DNA from: DASRHY01 sp046765875
GTDB taxonomy: Bacteria > Actinomycetota > Actinomycetes > Propionibacteriales > Kribbellaceae
Direction: 5' to 3'
Assembly: GCA_046765875.1 (NCBI GenBank)
Contig: JBKPSJ010000224.1
Coordinates: 1 to 41,954, forward strand
Length of the DNA: 41,954 nucleotides
The position numbers and the translations under genes were made by a program. Shown here one piece after another: positions 23,340 to 31,663 of this stretch (positions are counted from its first letter, which is position 1; each line of letters opens with the position of its first letter). Below the pieces are notes generated by a model that did no database searches, had not been told where the DNA came from, and saw only the letters and a list, made by a program, of their open reading frames with translations.

Positions 23340-24332
23340 CTAGGCCGATACGGCAGTGGGGCGGGCGCCGTCCAGGAGGTGGTCGCCGAGACCGGTCCGC
23401 GAGTACAGAACCGCGCGCCCGTCCCGGCGGGAGTCGACCACGCCCGCGGCACGCAGGACGCCGAGGTGCGCACTCAAGGTCGGTGGCGTCAGGTTGAGCT
23501 GGCAGGCGAGTTGCGTCGTCGTCATCGGCAGGTCGAGCAGTCCGACGATTGCGGCCCGGGTCTTGCCGACCAGATCGGCCAGCGGCGACCCGTCGGTGTC
23601 CGGCCGGAACTCCCAGAGCCGGCCGATCCCGCGCGGCGGGTACGTGAGGGTCGGTACGTGCGGTGCGCCGGTCACCAGCGCCATCGGCCACGCGAAGACG
23701 CAGGGCACCAGCAGCAGACCCTGACCGGGCTGCGGCGATTCGTCACAGCTGTACGGCCGGTCGATCCGGATGATCTTCCCGTTGAACGCGACCGACGGAT
23801 GCAGTGTCCGGAACAGCCGGTGCACACCACCCGCAGCCAGTTCGTCAAGTCGGTACGCGAGGTCGTCGGTGTGCAGCGCGCGGATCCGGGGCCAGTCCGC
23901 CTCGATCACCCGTCGCCAGTAGCTCCGCAGCGCCTCGGTGATTCGTACGAGTGCCTTGCCCGGATCGGCCTGCAGAGTATCGAGGGTCTCGCTCGGCCAG
24001 TCCCGGGCCAGCTTCGCCAGTTCGTGGGCGACCAGGTCCGCGGGTGTCGCGGCAACCATCGCCACAGCGGCGTCGAACCCGGTCGAACGCCGCGGCGGGG
24101 GCGGGGTCAGGAAGTCCGGGAAGTATCCGAACGGCGTCACCAGCGCGCGCAGCAACTCCAGGTCAGGTCCGTCCAGCACCGGCCCGACCCGGTGCAACCA
24201 GGGCCGGTGCAGTCCCGGTGCACCGGTGGCAACCGCTCGCACGCTGGTGACCGTTTCCCACAGCGGCGAGAACGCGAACCGGATCCGGGTCAGATCGTCG
24301 GCGGTCAGCGCGATGGTGATCACACAGACCAT
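23340..24332 (-). CDS. ArsR-like winged-helix regulator with long N-terminal effector domain
   Basis: A 330-residue protein. The C-terminal ~80 residues are a winged helix of the ArsR type (RAAIVGLLDLPMTTTQLACQ, LTPPTLSAHLGVLRAAGVV, SRRDGRAVLYSRT). The N-terminal ~240 residues match the DUF5937-type domain often fused to such helices (DLTRIRFAFSPLWETVTSV near residue 13, then helical segments and a late beta stretch). The gene is divergent from an MFS transporter with only about 40 bases between starts, the usual layout for a local regulator of an exporter. Start is ATG at 24332 on the minus strand without a good ribosome binding site; an internal GTG at 24323 (MITIALTADDL) is a possible alternative. 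No cysteine-rich metal site is evident, so a metal sensor role is not supported. Confidence 0.82.
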   Translation of the reverse strand: MVCVITIALTADDLTRIRFAFSPLWETVTSVRAVATGAPGLHRPWLHRVGPVLDGPDLELLRALVTPFGYFPDFLTPPPPRRSTGFDAAVAMVAATPADLVAHELAKLARDWPSETLDTLQADPGKALVRITEALRSYWRRVIEADWPRIRALHTDDLAYRLDELAAGGVHRLFRTLHPSVAFNGKIIRIDRPYSCDESPQPGQGLLLVPCVFAWPMALVTGAPHVPTLTYPPRGIGRLWEFRPDTDGSPLADLVGKTRAAIVGLLDLPMTTTQLACQLNLTPPTLSAHLGVLRAAGVVDSRRDGRAVLYSRTGLGDHLLDGARPTAVSA

Positions 24333-24348
24333 TAGAGCACCGCCTAAT
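24331..24348. promoter_or_regulatory. Inverted repeat between the regulator and MFS genes, candidate operator
   Basis: ATTAGaGC (24331-24338) and GCCTAAT (24342-24348) form a dyad with one bulged base. It overlaps the regulator's start codon region and a TAATCG that could be a -10 for the transporter. Placement suits a shared operator. Confidence 0.38.
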
Positions 24349-24372
24349 CGTCGCAGAGTGTCGGTGGCATCG

Positions 24373-25599
24373 GTGAGGCTTGGTGACGTGCTGCTGAGAA
24401 GGCCTCACGACACCGCGACGCTGCCGCGCGCCTTCTGGGCATTGTGGGCCTGCCAGCTGGTCAACCGGCTGGGCGGGTTCGTCCAGCCGTTCCTGGTGCT
24501 GTACCTGACCCAGGAGCGGCACCTGTCCGCGGGAACAGCCGGCGCGGTCGTGGCCGCGGTCGGCGCTGGCTCGGTGATCTCGGAGTTCATCGGCGGGTGG
24601 CTGACCGACCGGATCGGCCGTCGGCACACGATGCTGATCGGTTTCCTCGCCACGGCGGCAGCGCTGATCGCGCTCGGCCAGGCGACGTCGCTGCCGATGA
24701 TCTGGGCGACCTCGTTCACCGTCGGGCTGATGGCCGACATGTTCCGGCCTGCGGTGCAGGCGACGGTCGCCGACCTGCTCGGCCCGAGCGAGCGGGTCCG
24801 GGCGTACGGGCTGCTGTTCTGGGCGATCAACCTCGGCTTCTCGATCTCGACGGTGAGCGCGGGCGTGCTGTCCCAGATCGGGTACGGACTGCTGTTCTGG
24901 CTCAACGCCGCGACCTCGGTGATAGCGGCGCTCATCATCTGGCGGCTTGTGCCGGAGACCCGGCCGGCCGTACCCGAGTCCGGGCGCCGCGCGCTGTTCC
25001 CCGTGGCCGGCCGCGACCTGGTCCTGCTGCTGGTGATCGCGATCAACGTCGTATACGCCGCGATCTACTTCCAGGGCTACTCGACGCTGCCGCTGGTGAT
25101 GGCCGACGACGGGCTGGCCAACTCCACGTACGGGCTTGTGATCGCGCTGAACGGTGTGGTCATCGTGATCGCCCAGCCGTTCGCGGTCCGGCTGCTCGGT
25201 AACCGGGACCGCAGTGTCGTACTGGCGACCTCGATGCTGACCGTCGGGCTCGGCTTCGGTCTCGGCACCCTCGTGCACGAATGGTGGGGGTACGCGGCGT
25301 CGGTGGTCGTGTGGACCTTCGGTGAGATCGGATTCGCGACCGTGTTCGGTGCGATCGTGGCCGACCTCGCACCGGTCGATCTGCGCGGCGGGTACATGGG
25401 GCTGACCGGCACCGCCTTCGGCTTTGGCAGCATCATCGGGCCGCTGCTCGGCACCAGCATGCTGGACGCCGCCGGCCGGACCGTCGTCTGGACCGCCTGC
25501 GCCGTGCTCGGCGTGGTGCTGTTCGCCGCCCAGCTGGCGCTGGCCCCGACGCTGCGCCGCCGGGCCGCCATCGCCTCAGCCGTGCCCGTCCCCACCTAA
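24373..25599 (+). CDS. MFS transporter, probable drug or metabolite exporter
   Basis: A 408-residue, about 12-helix major facilitator. The MFS signature between helices 2 and 3 reads GGWLTDRIGRRHTMLIGF. Other landmarks are FMADMFRPAVQATVADL-like wording in helix 4 (LMADMFRPAVQATVADLLG) and the second-half loop DRSVVLATSMLTVGLG. The family resembles drug-efflux (DHA1/MdtH-type) transporters. GTG codons at 24358, 24364, 24373 and 24388 are all possible starts; I use 24373 (MRLGDVLLRRP), with low certainty, while 24358 would fit a leaderless message. The divergent DUF5937-type regulator likely controls it. Substrate unknown. The stop codon TAA is part of the -10-like TAAGGT of the next gene. Confidence 0.88.
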   Translation: MRLGDVLLRRPHDTATLPRAFWALWACQLVNRLGGFVQPFLVLYLTQERHLSAGTAGAVVAAVGAGSVISEFIGGWLTDRIGRRHTMLIGFLATAAALIALGQATSLPMIWATSFTVGLMADMFRPAVQATVADLLGPSERVRAYGLLFWAINLGFSISTVSAGVLSQIGYGLLFWLNAATSVIAALIIWRLVPETRPAVPESGRRALFPVAGRDLVLLLVIAINVVYAAIYFQGYSTLPLVMADDGLANSTYGLVIALNGVVIVIAQPFAVRLLGNRDRSVVLATSMLTVGLGFGLGTLVHEWWGYAASVVVWTFGEIGFATVFGAIVADLAPVDLRGGYMGLTGTAFGFGSIIGPLLGTSMLDAAGRTVVWTACAVLGVVLFAAQLALAPTLRRRAAIASAVPVPT

Positions 25600-25602
25600 G
25601 GT
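25597..25602 (+). promoter_or_regulatory. Putative -10 of a leaderless HAD-hydrolase promoter
   Basis: TAAGGT, whose TAA is also the stop codon of the MFS gene, ends seven bases before the ATG at 25610. The same bases could serve as a ribosome binding site (AAGGTGG), so the case is weaker than for rpe. Confidence 0.3.
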
Positions 25603-25609
25603 GGCGCGC

Positions 25610-26212
25610 ATGGATGCGGTCGTGTTCGACATCGGCGGGGTACTGCTCGACTGGAGCCCGGACTACCTGTACGAGGAACTGATCCCGGACCCGGCCGAGC
25701 GCGAGCACTTCCTCACGAACGTCACCAGCCCGGCGTGGAACCTGCGCCAGGACGAGGGCCGCCCGTGGTCCGAGGCGGTCGCCGAACTGACCGAGCGGTT
25801 CCCCGAGTACGCCGAACTGATCGCCGCGTACGACACCGGCTGGCTGCAGATGTGCCGCGGCATCTTCGCCGACACCGCCCGGGTACACGACGAGATCAGG
25901 CAGGCCGGCGTACCGACGTACGCGCTGACGAACTTCTCCACGGAGAAGTGGGAGGTCGCGACGCGGACGTTCGCGGAGCTGAGGGCCTTCGACGGCGCGG
26001 TGGTCTCCGGTCTCGAACAGACCACCAAGCCGGGCGAGAAGATCTACCGGATCCTGCTGGAGCGGTACGACCTTGACCCGGCGCGTACGTTCTACACCGA
26101 CGACGTGCGGCGCAACGTGGACGCCGCACGCACGCTGGGCATCGCCGCCGAACTGTTCACCGGCGCCGGCGACCTGCGGGCGCGACTGACCGAGCACCGA
26201 CTGTTGACCTAG
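25610..26212 (+). CDS. HAD-superfamily hydrolase (YihX-like, subfamily IA)
   Basis: A 200-residue haloacid-dehalogenase-fold phosphatase candidate. Motif I is FDIGGVLLDW: Asp7 would be the nucleophile, and the second acidic position is glycine, as in YihX-type enzymes. Motif II is ALTNFSTEKW, motif III KPGEKIYRILLERY, and motif IV FYTDDVRRNVDAARTLG. A helical cap lies between residues 15 and 90. Members of this group often remove phosphate from sugar phosphates; the substrate is not predictable here. Start is ATG at 25610 with AAGGTGG at 25598-25604. It follows the MFS gene by ten bases and precedes def by 45. Confidence 0.88.
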   Translation: MDAVVFDIGGVLLDWSPDYLYEELIPDPAEREHFLTNVTSPAWNLRQDEGRPWSEAVAELTERFPEYAELIAAYDTGWLQMCRGIFADTARVHDEIRQAGVPTYALTNFSTEKWEVATRTFAELRAFDGAVVSGLEQTTKPGEKIYRILLERYDLDPARTFYTDDVRRNVDAARTLGIAAELFTGAGDLRARLTEHRLLT

Positions 26213-26218
26213 CGCCCG

Positions 26219-26224
26219 TAGACT
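26219..26224 (+). promoter_or_regulatory. Possible -10 element for def-fmt-rsmB
   Basis: TAGACT fits TANNNT and would give a leader of about 27 bases before the def GTG. No -35 match at the proper distance; TTGACC at 26204-26209 is only nine bases away. Confidence 0.27.
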
Positions 26225-26257
26225 GGGCAAGTTGCCCCGTTCTCGCAAGGAGTGCCC

Positions 26258-26806
26258 GTGTCGGTCCAGCCCATCCGGTTGTTCGGCGATCCGATCCTGA
26301 CCACCAAGGCAGAACCGGTCACCGACTTCGACGCCGAGCTGCGCAGGCTGGTCGCGGACCTCACCGACACGATGCTGGAGGCGCCCGGCAGTGGCCTGGC
26401 GGCGCCGCAGATCGGCGTCGGACTGCGGGTGTTCGCCTACAACGTCGAGGACGAGGTCGGCCATCTGGTGAACCCGAGCCTGACGCTGTCGACCGAGGAG
26501 CAGTTCGGTCTGGAGGGCTGCCTTTCGATGCCGGATCTGCAGTTCGACTGCCGCCGGGCACTGCGGGTCGTTGCCAAGGGCTACAACATGTACGGCGATG
26601 CTGTCGTGATCGAGGGTTCGGACCTGCTGGCCCGGTGCATCCAGCACGAGACCGACCATCTCGACGGCGTGCTGTTCATCGACCGGCTCGACCCGGCGAC
26701 CCGCAAGCTGGCGATGAAGGCCATCCGCGAGGCCGACTGGTCCGGGCTGGGCGGCCCACCGGTGGTCAAGCAGTCGCCGCACCCGATGTTCGGGACGGGA
26801 ATGTGA
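26258..26806 (+). CDS. def: Peptide deformylase
   Basis: A 182-residue metalloenzyme removing the formyl group from nascent proteins. All three family motifs are present: GSGLAAPQIGV near residue 46, EGCLSMPD near 87 with the metal cysteine, and QHETDHLDG near 129 with the two metal histidines and catalytic glutamate. Start is GTG at 26258 (MSVQPIRLFGDPIL) because AAGGAG lies at 26247-26252; the GTG at 26252 overlaps that site. It overlaps fmt by four bases, pairing deformylation with formylation of initiator tRNA. Confidence 0.97.
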   Translation: MSVQPIRLFGDPILTTKAEPVTDFDAELRRLVADLTDTMLEAPGSGLAAPQIGVGLRVFAYNVEDEVGHLVNPSLTLSTEEQFGLEGCLSMPDLQFDCRRALRVVAKGYNMYGDAVVIEGSDLLARCIQHETDHLDGVLFIDRLDPATRKLAMKAIREADWSGLGGPPVVKQSPHPMFGTGM

Positions 26807-27732
26807 GGGTCGTCTTCGCGGGCACCCCGGACACCGCCGTCCCGTCGCTGGACGGCGTCACGGCGTCCCGGCATGAGCTGGTCGCCGTCGTCACGCGGCC
26901 GGACGCACCCGCGGGCCGCGGCCGGAGGCTGGCCGCCTCACCGGTCGCCGACCGCGCCGCCGAACTCGGTGTCGAGGTGCTCAAGCCGGTCAAGCCGAAG
27001 GACCCGGACTTCCTCGACCGGATGAAGGAGCTCGCCCCGGACTGCTGCCCGGTGGTCGCGTACGGCGGGCTGCTGCCGCAGGCGGCGCTCGACATTCCCG
27101 TACACGGCTGGGTCAACCTGCACTTCTCGGTGCTGCCGGCCTGGCGCGGCGCGGCACCGGTGCAGCACGCGATCATCGCCGGCGACGACGTGACCGGTGC
27201 CAGCACCTTCCGGATCGTCAGGGAACTCGATGCGGGCCCGGTGTACGGCGTGCTGACCGAGCCGATCGGACCGGCCGACGACTCCGGCGCGCTGCTCGGC
27301 CGGCTGGCGGTGTCGGGCGCCCGGCTGCTGGTCGACACGCTGAACGGGATCGAGGACGGCATACTGCGCCCGCAGGAGCAGCCGGCCGACGGCGTGTCGT
27401 TCGCGCCGAAGCTGACCGTCGAGGACGCGCATCTGGACCTGACCGCACCGGCACTGCGGATCGACCGGCTGGTACGTGGCTGCCGCCCGGCGCCGGGTGC
27501 CTGGACCACGTTCCGCGGCGAACGGCTGAAGATCGAGGCCGCCCGGCTGGCACCGGAGGCCGGGCCGCTCGAGCCGGGCGAACTGCGGGCGTCAAAGCAC
27601 GCGGTGGAGGTCGGCACCGGCTCGCACCCGGTCGAGCTGGTCGGAGTCCAGCCACAGGGCAAGAAGCCGATGGCCGCCGCCGATTGGGCTCGCGGCGTCC
27701 GCCCCGAACCGGGCGAGCGACTGGGGAACTAG
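26803..27732 (+). CDS. fmt: Methionyl-tRNA formyltransferase
   Basis: A 309-residue enzyme that formylates Met-tRNA for initiation. The Rossmann-type N-terminal domain starts VRVVFAGTPDTAVPSL. The catalytic set is NLHFSVLPAWRGAAPVQHAI (Asn and His) and RELDAGPVY (Asp). The C-terminal tRNA-binding beta barrel follows from residue ~205 (IDRLVRGCRPAPGAWTTFRG). GTG at 26803 overlaps the def stop (GTGA). rsmB follows after three bases. Length matches the family (about 310). Confidence 0.97.
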   Translation: MRVVFAGTPDTAVPSLDGVTASRHELVAVVTRPDAPAGRGRRLAASPVADRAAELGVEVLKPVKPKDPDFLDRMKELAPDCCPVVAYGGLLPQAALDIPVHGWVNLHFSVLPAWRGAAPVQHAIIAGDDVTGASTFRIVRELDAGPVYGVLTEPIGPADDSGALLGRLAVSGARLLVDTLNGIEDGILRPQEQPADGVSFAPKLTVEDAHLDLTAPALRIDRLVRGCRPAPGAWTTFRGERLKIEAARLAPEAGPLEPGELRASKHAVEVGTGSHPVELVGVQPQGKKPMAAADWARGVRPEPGERLGN

Positions 27733-27735
27733 CCG

Positions 27736-29121
27736 GTGGCCGATCGCACGCCGCGCAACCGTACGCCGAACAAGCAGGCCGATCCGGTCCGCCGTACGGC
27801 GTACCAGGTCATCCGGCAGGTCAACGGCGAGAACGGGTACGCGAACCTCGTGCTCGCCAGAACGCTGCGCGAACGCCACCTGTCCGGCCGGGACGCCGCG
27901 TTCTGCACCGAACTGGTGCACGGCACGCTGCGCTGGCAGGGCACGTACGACGAGGTGCTGGCCAGGTGCGTGACCCGGCCGCTGGACCAGGTGGACCCCG
28001 ATCTGCTGGACGTGCTCCGGCTCGGAACGCACCAGCTGCTGCGGATGCGGGTCGGAGCACACGCGGCAGTCGGCGAGACCGTCACGCTGGCCCGGGCCGA
28101 GCTCGGCCAGCGCCGTACCGGGCTGGTCAACGCCGTCCTACGCAAGGTCAGCCAGCTTTCGCTGGACCAGTGGATCGACGCCGTCGCGCCGACGGATCCG
28201 ATCGGCCGGCTGGCCGTCGCGCAGGCCCATCCACGCTGGGTGGTCGAGGCGTTCGCCGATGCCCTCGGCAACGACCTGGACGAGACCGGCCGATTGCTTG
28301 CCGCCGACAACGAACCGCCGCGGGTGACGCTGGTCGCCCGGCCAGGCCTGAGCACCGTCGACGAGCTGATGCGATCCGACGTCAGTGGGCTGCTGACCAA
28401 GTGGTCGCCGTACGGGATGGTCATGTCCGGTGGCGACCCGGGCGATGTCCCGGCGGTGGCCGAGGGCCGGGCCGGCGTCCAGGACGAGGGATCGCAGCTG
28501 GTCGCGCTGGCGCTGGCGAACGCGCCGCTCGACGGCCGCGACGAGCAGTGGCTCGACCTGTGCGCCGGTCCGGGCGGCAAGTCCGCGCTGCTGGCGGCGA
28601 TCGGTGTACCCGACGGCGTCCGTCTGACCGCGGTCGAGCCGCAGCCGCACCGAGCCGATCTTGTCCGCGACAACCTGCGGGCCGTTCCTGGGGAGCACCA
28701 GGTTCTGATCGCCGACGGCACTGCTCCGACCTGGCCGGCCGGCAGCTTCGACCGCGTGCTGGCCGACGTACCGTGCACCGGGCTCGGAGCGTTGCGCCGC
28801 CGACCCGAGGCGCGCTGGCGGCGAACGCCGGCCGATGTCGACGCACTCCGGCCGCTTCAGGAGGCGTTGCTGGCCAGCGCGCTGGACTCGCTGCGGCCCG
28901 GGGGAGTGGCGGCGTACGTCACCTGCTCGCCGCATCTCGGCGAGACCCGCGAGGTTGTGGCTTCCGTTGTTGCTCGACGTACCGATGCCGAGCGAGTCGA
29001 CGCCCGGCCGCTGCTGCCCGGCGTACCGGATCTCGGCGACGGGCCGGATGTGCAGTTGTGGCCGCACCGGCACGGCACCGACGCGATGTATCTCACACTG
29101 CTCAGGCGGTCCGATCGATAA
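27736..29121 (+). CDS. rsmB: 16S rRNA (cytosine-967-C5)-methyltransferase
   Basis: A 461-residue RNA methyltransferase. The N-terminal NusB-like domain (about 20-160, RRTAYQVIRQVNGENGYANL) is followed by the SAM-binding domain: WLDLCAGPGGKSALLAA near residue 275, then DVPCTGLGALRRRPEARW and YVTCSPHLGETREV. These last two carry the two cysteines used in m5C chemistry. It is expected to modify C967 of 16S rRNA. Start is GTG at 27736 with GGGGAA seven bases upstream, three bases past fmt. The def-fmt-rsmB string is a common bacterial translation cluster. Confidence 0.95.
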   Translation: MADRTPRNRTPNKQADPVRRTAYQVIRQVNGENGYANLVLARTLRERHLSGRDAAFCTELVHGTLRWQGTYDEVLARCVTRPLDQVDPDLLDVLRLGTHQLLRMRVGAHAAVGETVTLARAELGQRRTGLVNAVLRKVSQLSLDQWIDAVAPTDPIGRLAVAQAHPRWVVEAFADALGNDLDETGRLLAADNEPPRVTLVARPGLSTVDELMRSDVSGLLTKWSPYGMVMSGGDPGDVPAVAEGRAGVQDEGSQLVALALANAPLDGRDEQWLDLCAGPGGKSALLAAIGVPDGVRLTAVEPQPHRADLVRDNLRAVPGEHQVLIADGTAPTWPAGSFDRVLADVPCTGLGALRRRPEARWRRTPADVDALRPLQEALLASALDSLRPGGVAAYVTCSPHLGETREVVASVVARRTDAERVDARPLLPGVPDLGDGPDVQLWPHRHGTDAMYLTLLRRSDR

Positions 29122-29136
29122 GAAAGCGGTCGGGAG

Positions 29137-29150
29137 CGTCCGCCCGGACG
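29137..29150. terminator. Small hairpin after rsmB
   Basis: CGTCCG and CGGACG separated by two bases, in the 43-base gap between rsmB and the transporter gene. It is short and has no U-tract, so it may be a weak terminator or chance. Confidence 0.28.
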
Positions 29151-29164
29151 GTCAGGCTGTACGG

Positions 29165-30154
29165 GTGACACAGACCGCTACCCGCGAAGCGCCCGCCGCG
29201 CCGTCGCACCGGACCCGGCACGGGCTGGGCCTCGGCCTGGCGTTCTCGATCGGCATTCTGGTCGCGCTGCAGTCGCGGGTGAACGGCGAACTCGGGCACG
29301 ACCTGGGCGACGGCGTCGCGGCCGCGCTGATCTCGTTCGCCAGCGGCGGAGTGCTGCTGCTCCTCGCCGTCGCGCTGGTACCGAGAGTGCGGCGCGGACT
29401 CGGCCGGGTCTGGCGTACCGTCCGCATCCCGGCCGGCGGACTGCGCTGGTACCACTGCCTCGGCGGTCTGTCGGGCGCCTTCCTGGTCGCTTCCCAGTCG
29501 ATCACCGTCACCACACTCGGTGTCGCGGTCTTCACCGTCGCCGTCGTCGCCGGCCAGGCTGCCAGCGCGCTGCTGGTCGACCGGCACGGGTTCGGACCGG
29601 CCGGTGTACGGCCGATCACGCCGCTGCGGCTGGCCGGCGCGGCCACCGCGCTGGTCGCGGTCGTGCTCGCGGTCTCGGACCGGCTGAGCCACCCGAACGG
29701 GCTGCTACTCGCGCTGCTGCCGGCCATCGGCGGGTGCGCGACCGCGGTCCAGCAGGCGCTGAACGGACGGGTCGCGTGGGTCGCGGCACCGGATCCGTCC
29801 GGGGCGGTGTCGGCCGCGGTGATCAACTTCCTGGTCGGGAACGCCGCGCTGGTGATCGTCCTGATCGCCGACCTGGCAGTCCGCGGCCTGCCGCATGCGT
29901 TGCCGTCGAACCCGTGGCTGTACGTCGGCGGTGCGTGCGGGGTCGCTTTCATCACCCTGGCGGCGGCGATCGTCCGCATGGTAGGCGTGTTCGTGCTCGG
30001 ACTGGGCGCCATCGCCGGTCAGCTCGCCGGAAGCCTGCTGCTCGACCTCGCGTTCCCGGCCGCCGGCGGGGCGGTGACGGCGAGCGTGGTCGCCGGCACG
30101 ACGCTCGCCTTCGCCGCCGTGCTGGTCACGGCCCTCCCGGGGTTGCGCCGATAG
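29165..30154 (+). CDS. DMT-superfamily transporter, YdcZ (DUF606) type
   Basis: A 329-residue membrane protein with about ten predicted helices in two repeated halves. Each half opens with the YdcZ-type signature: VALQSRVNGELG near residue 37 followed by AAALISFASG, and VQQALNGRVAW near residue 200 followed by AAVINFLVGN. Members are thought to export or import small metabolites; no substrate is known. Start is GTG at 29165 after a 43-base gap from rsmB, with no strong ribosome binding site. The stop codon TAG forms the first half of the TAGACT element in front of rpe. Confidence 0.87.
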   Translation: MTQTATREAPAAPSHRTRHGLGLGLAFSIGILVALQSRVNGELGHDLGDGVAAALISFASGGVLLLLAVALVPRVRRGLGRVWRTVRIPAGGLRWYHCLGGLSGAFLVASQSITVTTLGVAVFTVAVVAGQAASALLVDRHGFGPAGVRPITPLRLAGAATALVAVVLAVSDRLSHPNGLLLALLPAIGGCATAVQQALNGRVAWVAAPDPSGAVSAAVINFLVGNAALVIVLIADLAVRGLPHALPSNPWLYVGGACGVAFITLAAAIVRMVGVFVLGLGAIAGQLAGSLLLDLAFPAAGGAVTASVVAGTTLAFAAVLVTALPGLRR

Positions 30155-30157
30155 ACT
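30152..30157 (+). promoter_or_regulatory. Putative -10 of a leaderless rpe promoter
   Basis: TAGACT fits TANNNT; its TAG is the stop codon of the upstream transporter gene. It ends nine bases before the rpe ATG, and no ribosome binding site lies between, so the message probably starts at or within two or three bases of the ATG. Confidence 0.45.
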
Positions 30158-30166
30158 CGCGGCGCC

Positions 30167-30829
30167 ATGGGTATCCAGATCGCACCGAGCATCCTGACCG
30201 CGGATTTCGCGCGGCTGGCCGACGAGGCGGCGGCGGTGTCGAACGCCGACTGGCTGCACGTCGACGTCATGGACAACCATTTCGTACCGAACCTGACCCT
30301 CGGCGTCCCGGTGGTCGAGTCGCTGGCCAAGGCGACCGGCCTGCCGCTGGACTGCCACCTGATGATCGAGGACCCGGACCGGTGGGCACCCGGGTACGTC
30401 GAGGCCGGCGCGCGCAACGTCACCTTCCACGCCGAGGCGTGCCGGGCGCCGGTGCGGACCGCGCGCGAGATCCGGGCCAAGGGCGCCCGCGCCGGGATGG
30501 CGCTGCGGCCGGCCACGCCGATCGAGCCGTACGAGGACCTGCTGACCGAGCTCGACATGATCCTGGTGATGACGGTCGAACCGGGCTTCGGCGGGCAGAA
30601 GTTCCTCGACGTATGCGTGCCGAAGATCCGGCGCACCCGTGACCTGGTTCGCAGACGCGGGCTGGACGTGTGGGTGCAGATCGACGGCGGCGTGGCGCCG
30701 GACACGATCGAACGCTGCGCCGAGGCCGGTGCGGACGTCTTCGTCGCGGGCTCGGCCGTGTACGACGCCGACGACCCGAACTCGATGATCGACAAACTGC
30801 GCGCGATGGCGGAGGCGGCTGGTGGGTAA
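30167..30829 (+). CDS. rpe: Ribulose-phosphate 3-epimerase
   Basis: A 220-residue TIM-barrel enzyme interconverting ribulose-5-phosphate and xylulose-5-phosphate. Metal and catalytic motifs are complete: IAPSILTADFARL at the start, HVDVMDNHFVPNLTLG near residue 31, LDCHLMIEDP near 64, MTVEPGFGGQKF near 135 and QIDGGVAPDTI near 170. The ATG at 30167 has no ribosome binding site but lies nine bases behind TAGACT. Ribulose-5-phosphate is also a riboflavin precursor used by RibBA, encoded 5 kb downstream. Confidence 0.97.
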   Translation: MGIQIAPSILTADFARLADEAAAVSNADWLHVDVMDNHFVPNLTLGVPVVESLAKATGLPLDCHLMIEDPDRWAPGYVEAGARNVTFHAEACRAPVRTAREIRAKGARAGMALRPATPIEPYEDLLTELDMILVMTVEPGFGGQKFLDVCVPKIRRTRDLVRRRGLDVWVQIDGGVAPDTIERCAEAGADVFVAGSAVYDADDPNSMIDKLRAMAEAAGG

Positions 30830-30831
30830 GG

Positions 30832-31608
30832 GTGCATAAACCGGTCGAGAGCTGGCTGACCGACATGGACGGCGTGCTCGTCCATGAGGAGCACGCGATC
30901 CCCGGAGCCAGCGACTTCATCCAGCGGCTGGCGACGTCCGGTCGCAAGTTCCTGGTGCTGACGAACAACTCGATCTTCACTCCACGCGACCTGCGCGCCC
31001 GGTTGCTTGCCGGCGGCATCGACGTACCGGAGGCGTCGATCTGGACCTCGGCGCTGGCGACCGCACAGTTTCTCGATGACCAGCGCGGCCACGGTACGGC
31101 GTACGTGATCGGTGAGGCGGGTCTGACCACCGCGCTGCACGAGGTCGGGTACGTGTTGACTGATCGCGACCCGGACTACGTCGTCCTGGGCGAGACCCGG
31201 ACGTACTCGTTCGAGGCGATCACCCGGGCGATCCGGCTGGTCGAGGGCGGCGCCCGGTTCATCGCGACCAACCCGGACCCGACCGGACCGTCGGCCGACG
31301 GACCGCTGCCGGCAACCGGCTCGGTGGCGGCGCTGATCACTCGCGCGACCGGGGTGCGGCCTTACTTCGTCGGCAAGCCGAACCCGCTGATGATGCGCAG
31401 CGCGCTGAACCAGGTCGACGCGCACTCCGAGACGACCGCGATGGTCGGCGACCGGATGGACACCGACATCATCTGCGGGATGGAGGCGGGGCTGCGTACG
31501 GTGCTGGTGCTGACCGGGTCGACCAAGGCGCACGAGGTCGAGCGGTTCCCGTACCGGGCGTCGCGGGTGGTCGACTCGATCGCCGACCTGGTCGACGAGA
31601 TCGACTGA
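30832..31608 (+). CDS. HAD-IIA family phosphatase (NagD-like)
   Basis: A 258-residue HAD phosphatase with the C2-type cap of the NagD/p-nitrophenyl phosphatase group. Motif I is WLTDMDGVLVHEE (Asp nucleophile near residue 10 and general acid two further), motif II VLTNNSIF, motif III FVGKPNPLMMR, and motif IV MVGDRMDTDIICG. These enzymes dephosphorylate nucleotides or sugar phosphates as housekeeping cleanup; the exact substrate is not determined. Start is GTG at 30832 (MHKPVESWLTD), two bases after the rpe stop, so the two are probably one message. Confidence 0.9.
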   Translation: MHKPVESWLTDMDGVLVHEEHAIPGASDFIQRLATSGRKFLVLTNNSIFTPRDLRARLLAGGIDVPEASIWTSALATAQFLDDQRGHGTAYVIGEAGLTTALHEVGYVLTDRDPDYVVLGETRTYSFEAITRAIRLVEGGARFIATNPDPTGPSADGPLPATGSVAALITRATGVRPYFVGKPNPLMMRSALNQVDAHSETTAMVGDRMDTDIICGMEAGLRTVLVLTGSTKAHEVERFPYRASRVVDSIADLVDEID

Positions 31609-31610
31609 CT

Positions 31611-31644
31611 GCGTAGTCCTACGCTTGCGAACGGCGGTCCGCCG
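31611..31644. terminator. Two short dyads after the NagD-like gene
   Basis: GCGTAG/CTACGC (31611-31624, two-base centre) begins two bases after the stop codon; CGGCG/CGCCG (31632-31644, three-base centre) follows. Together they could end the rpe message, or the first dyad could be an operator for the decayed downstream locus. Confidence 0.35.
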
Positions 31645-31663
31645 AGATGCAAGGCTGATCGCC

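Noticed and set aside
26204..26209. TTGACC as the -35 of a def promoter
   Set aside because: The nearest -10-like TAGACT is only nine bases away and nothing suitable lies 16-18 bases downstream.
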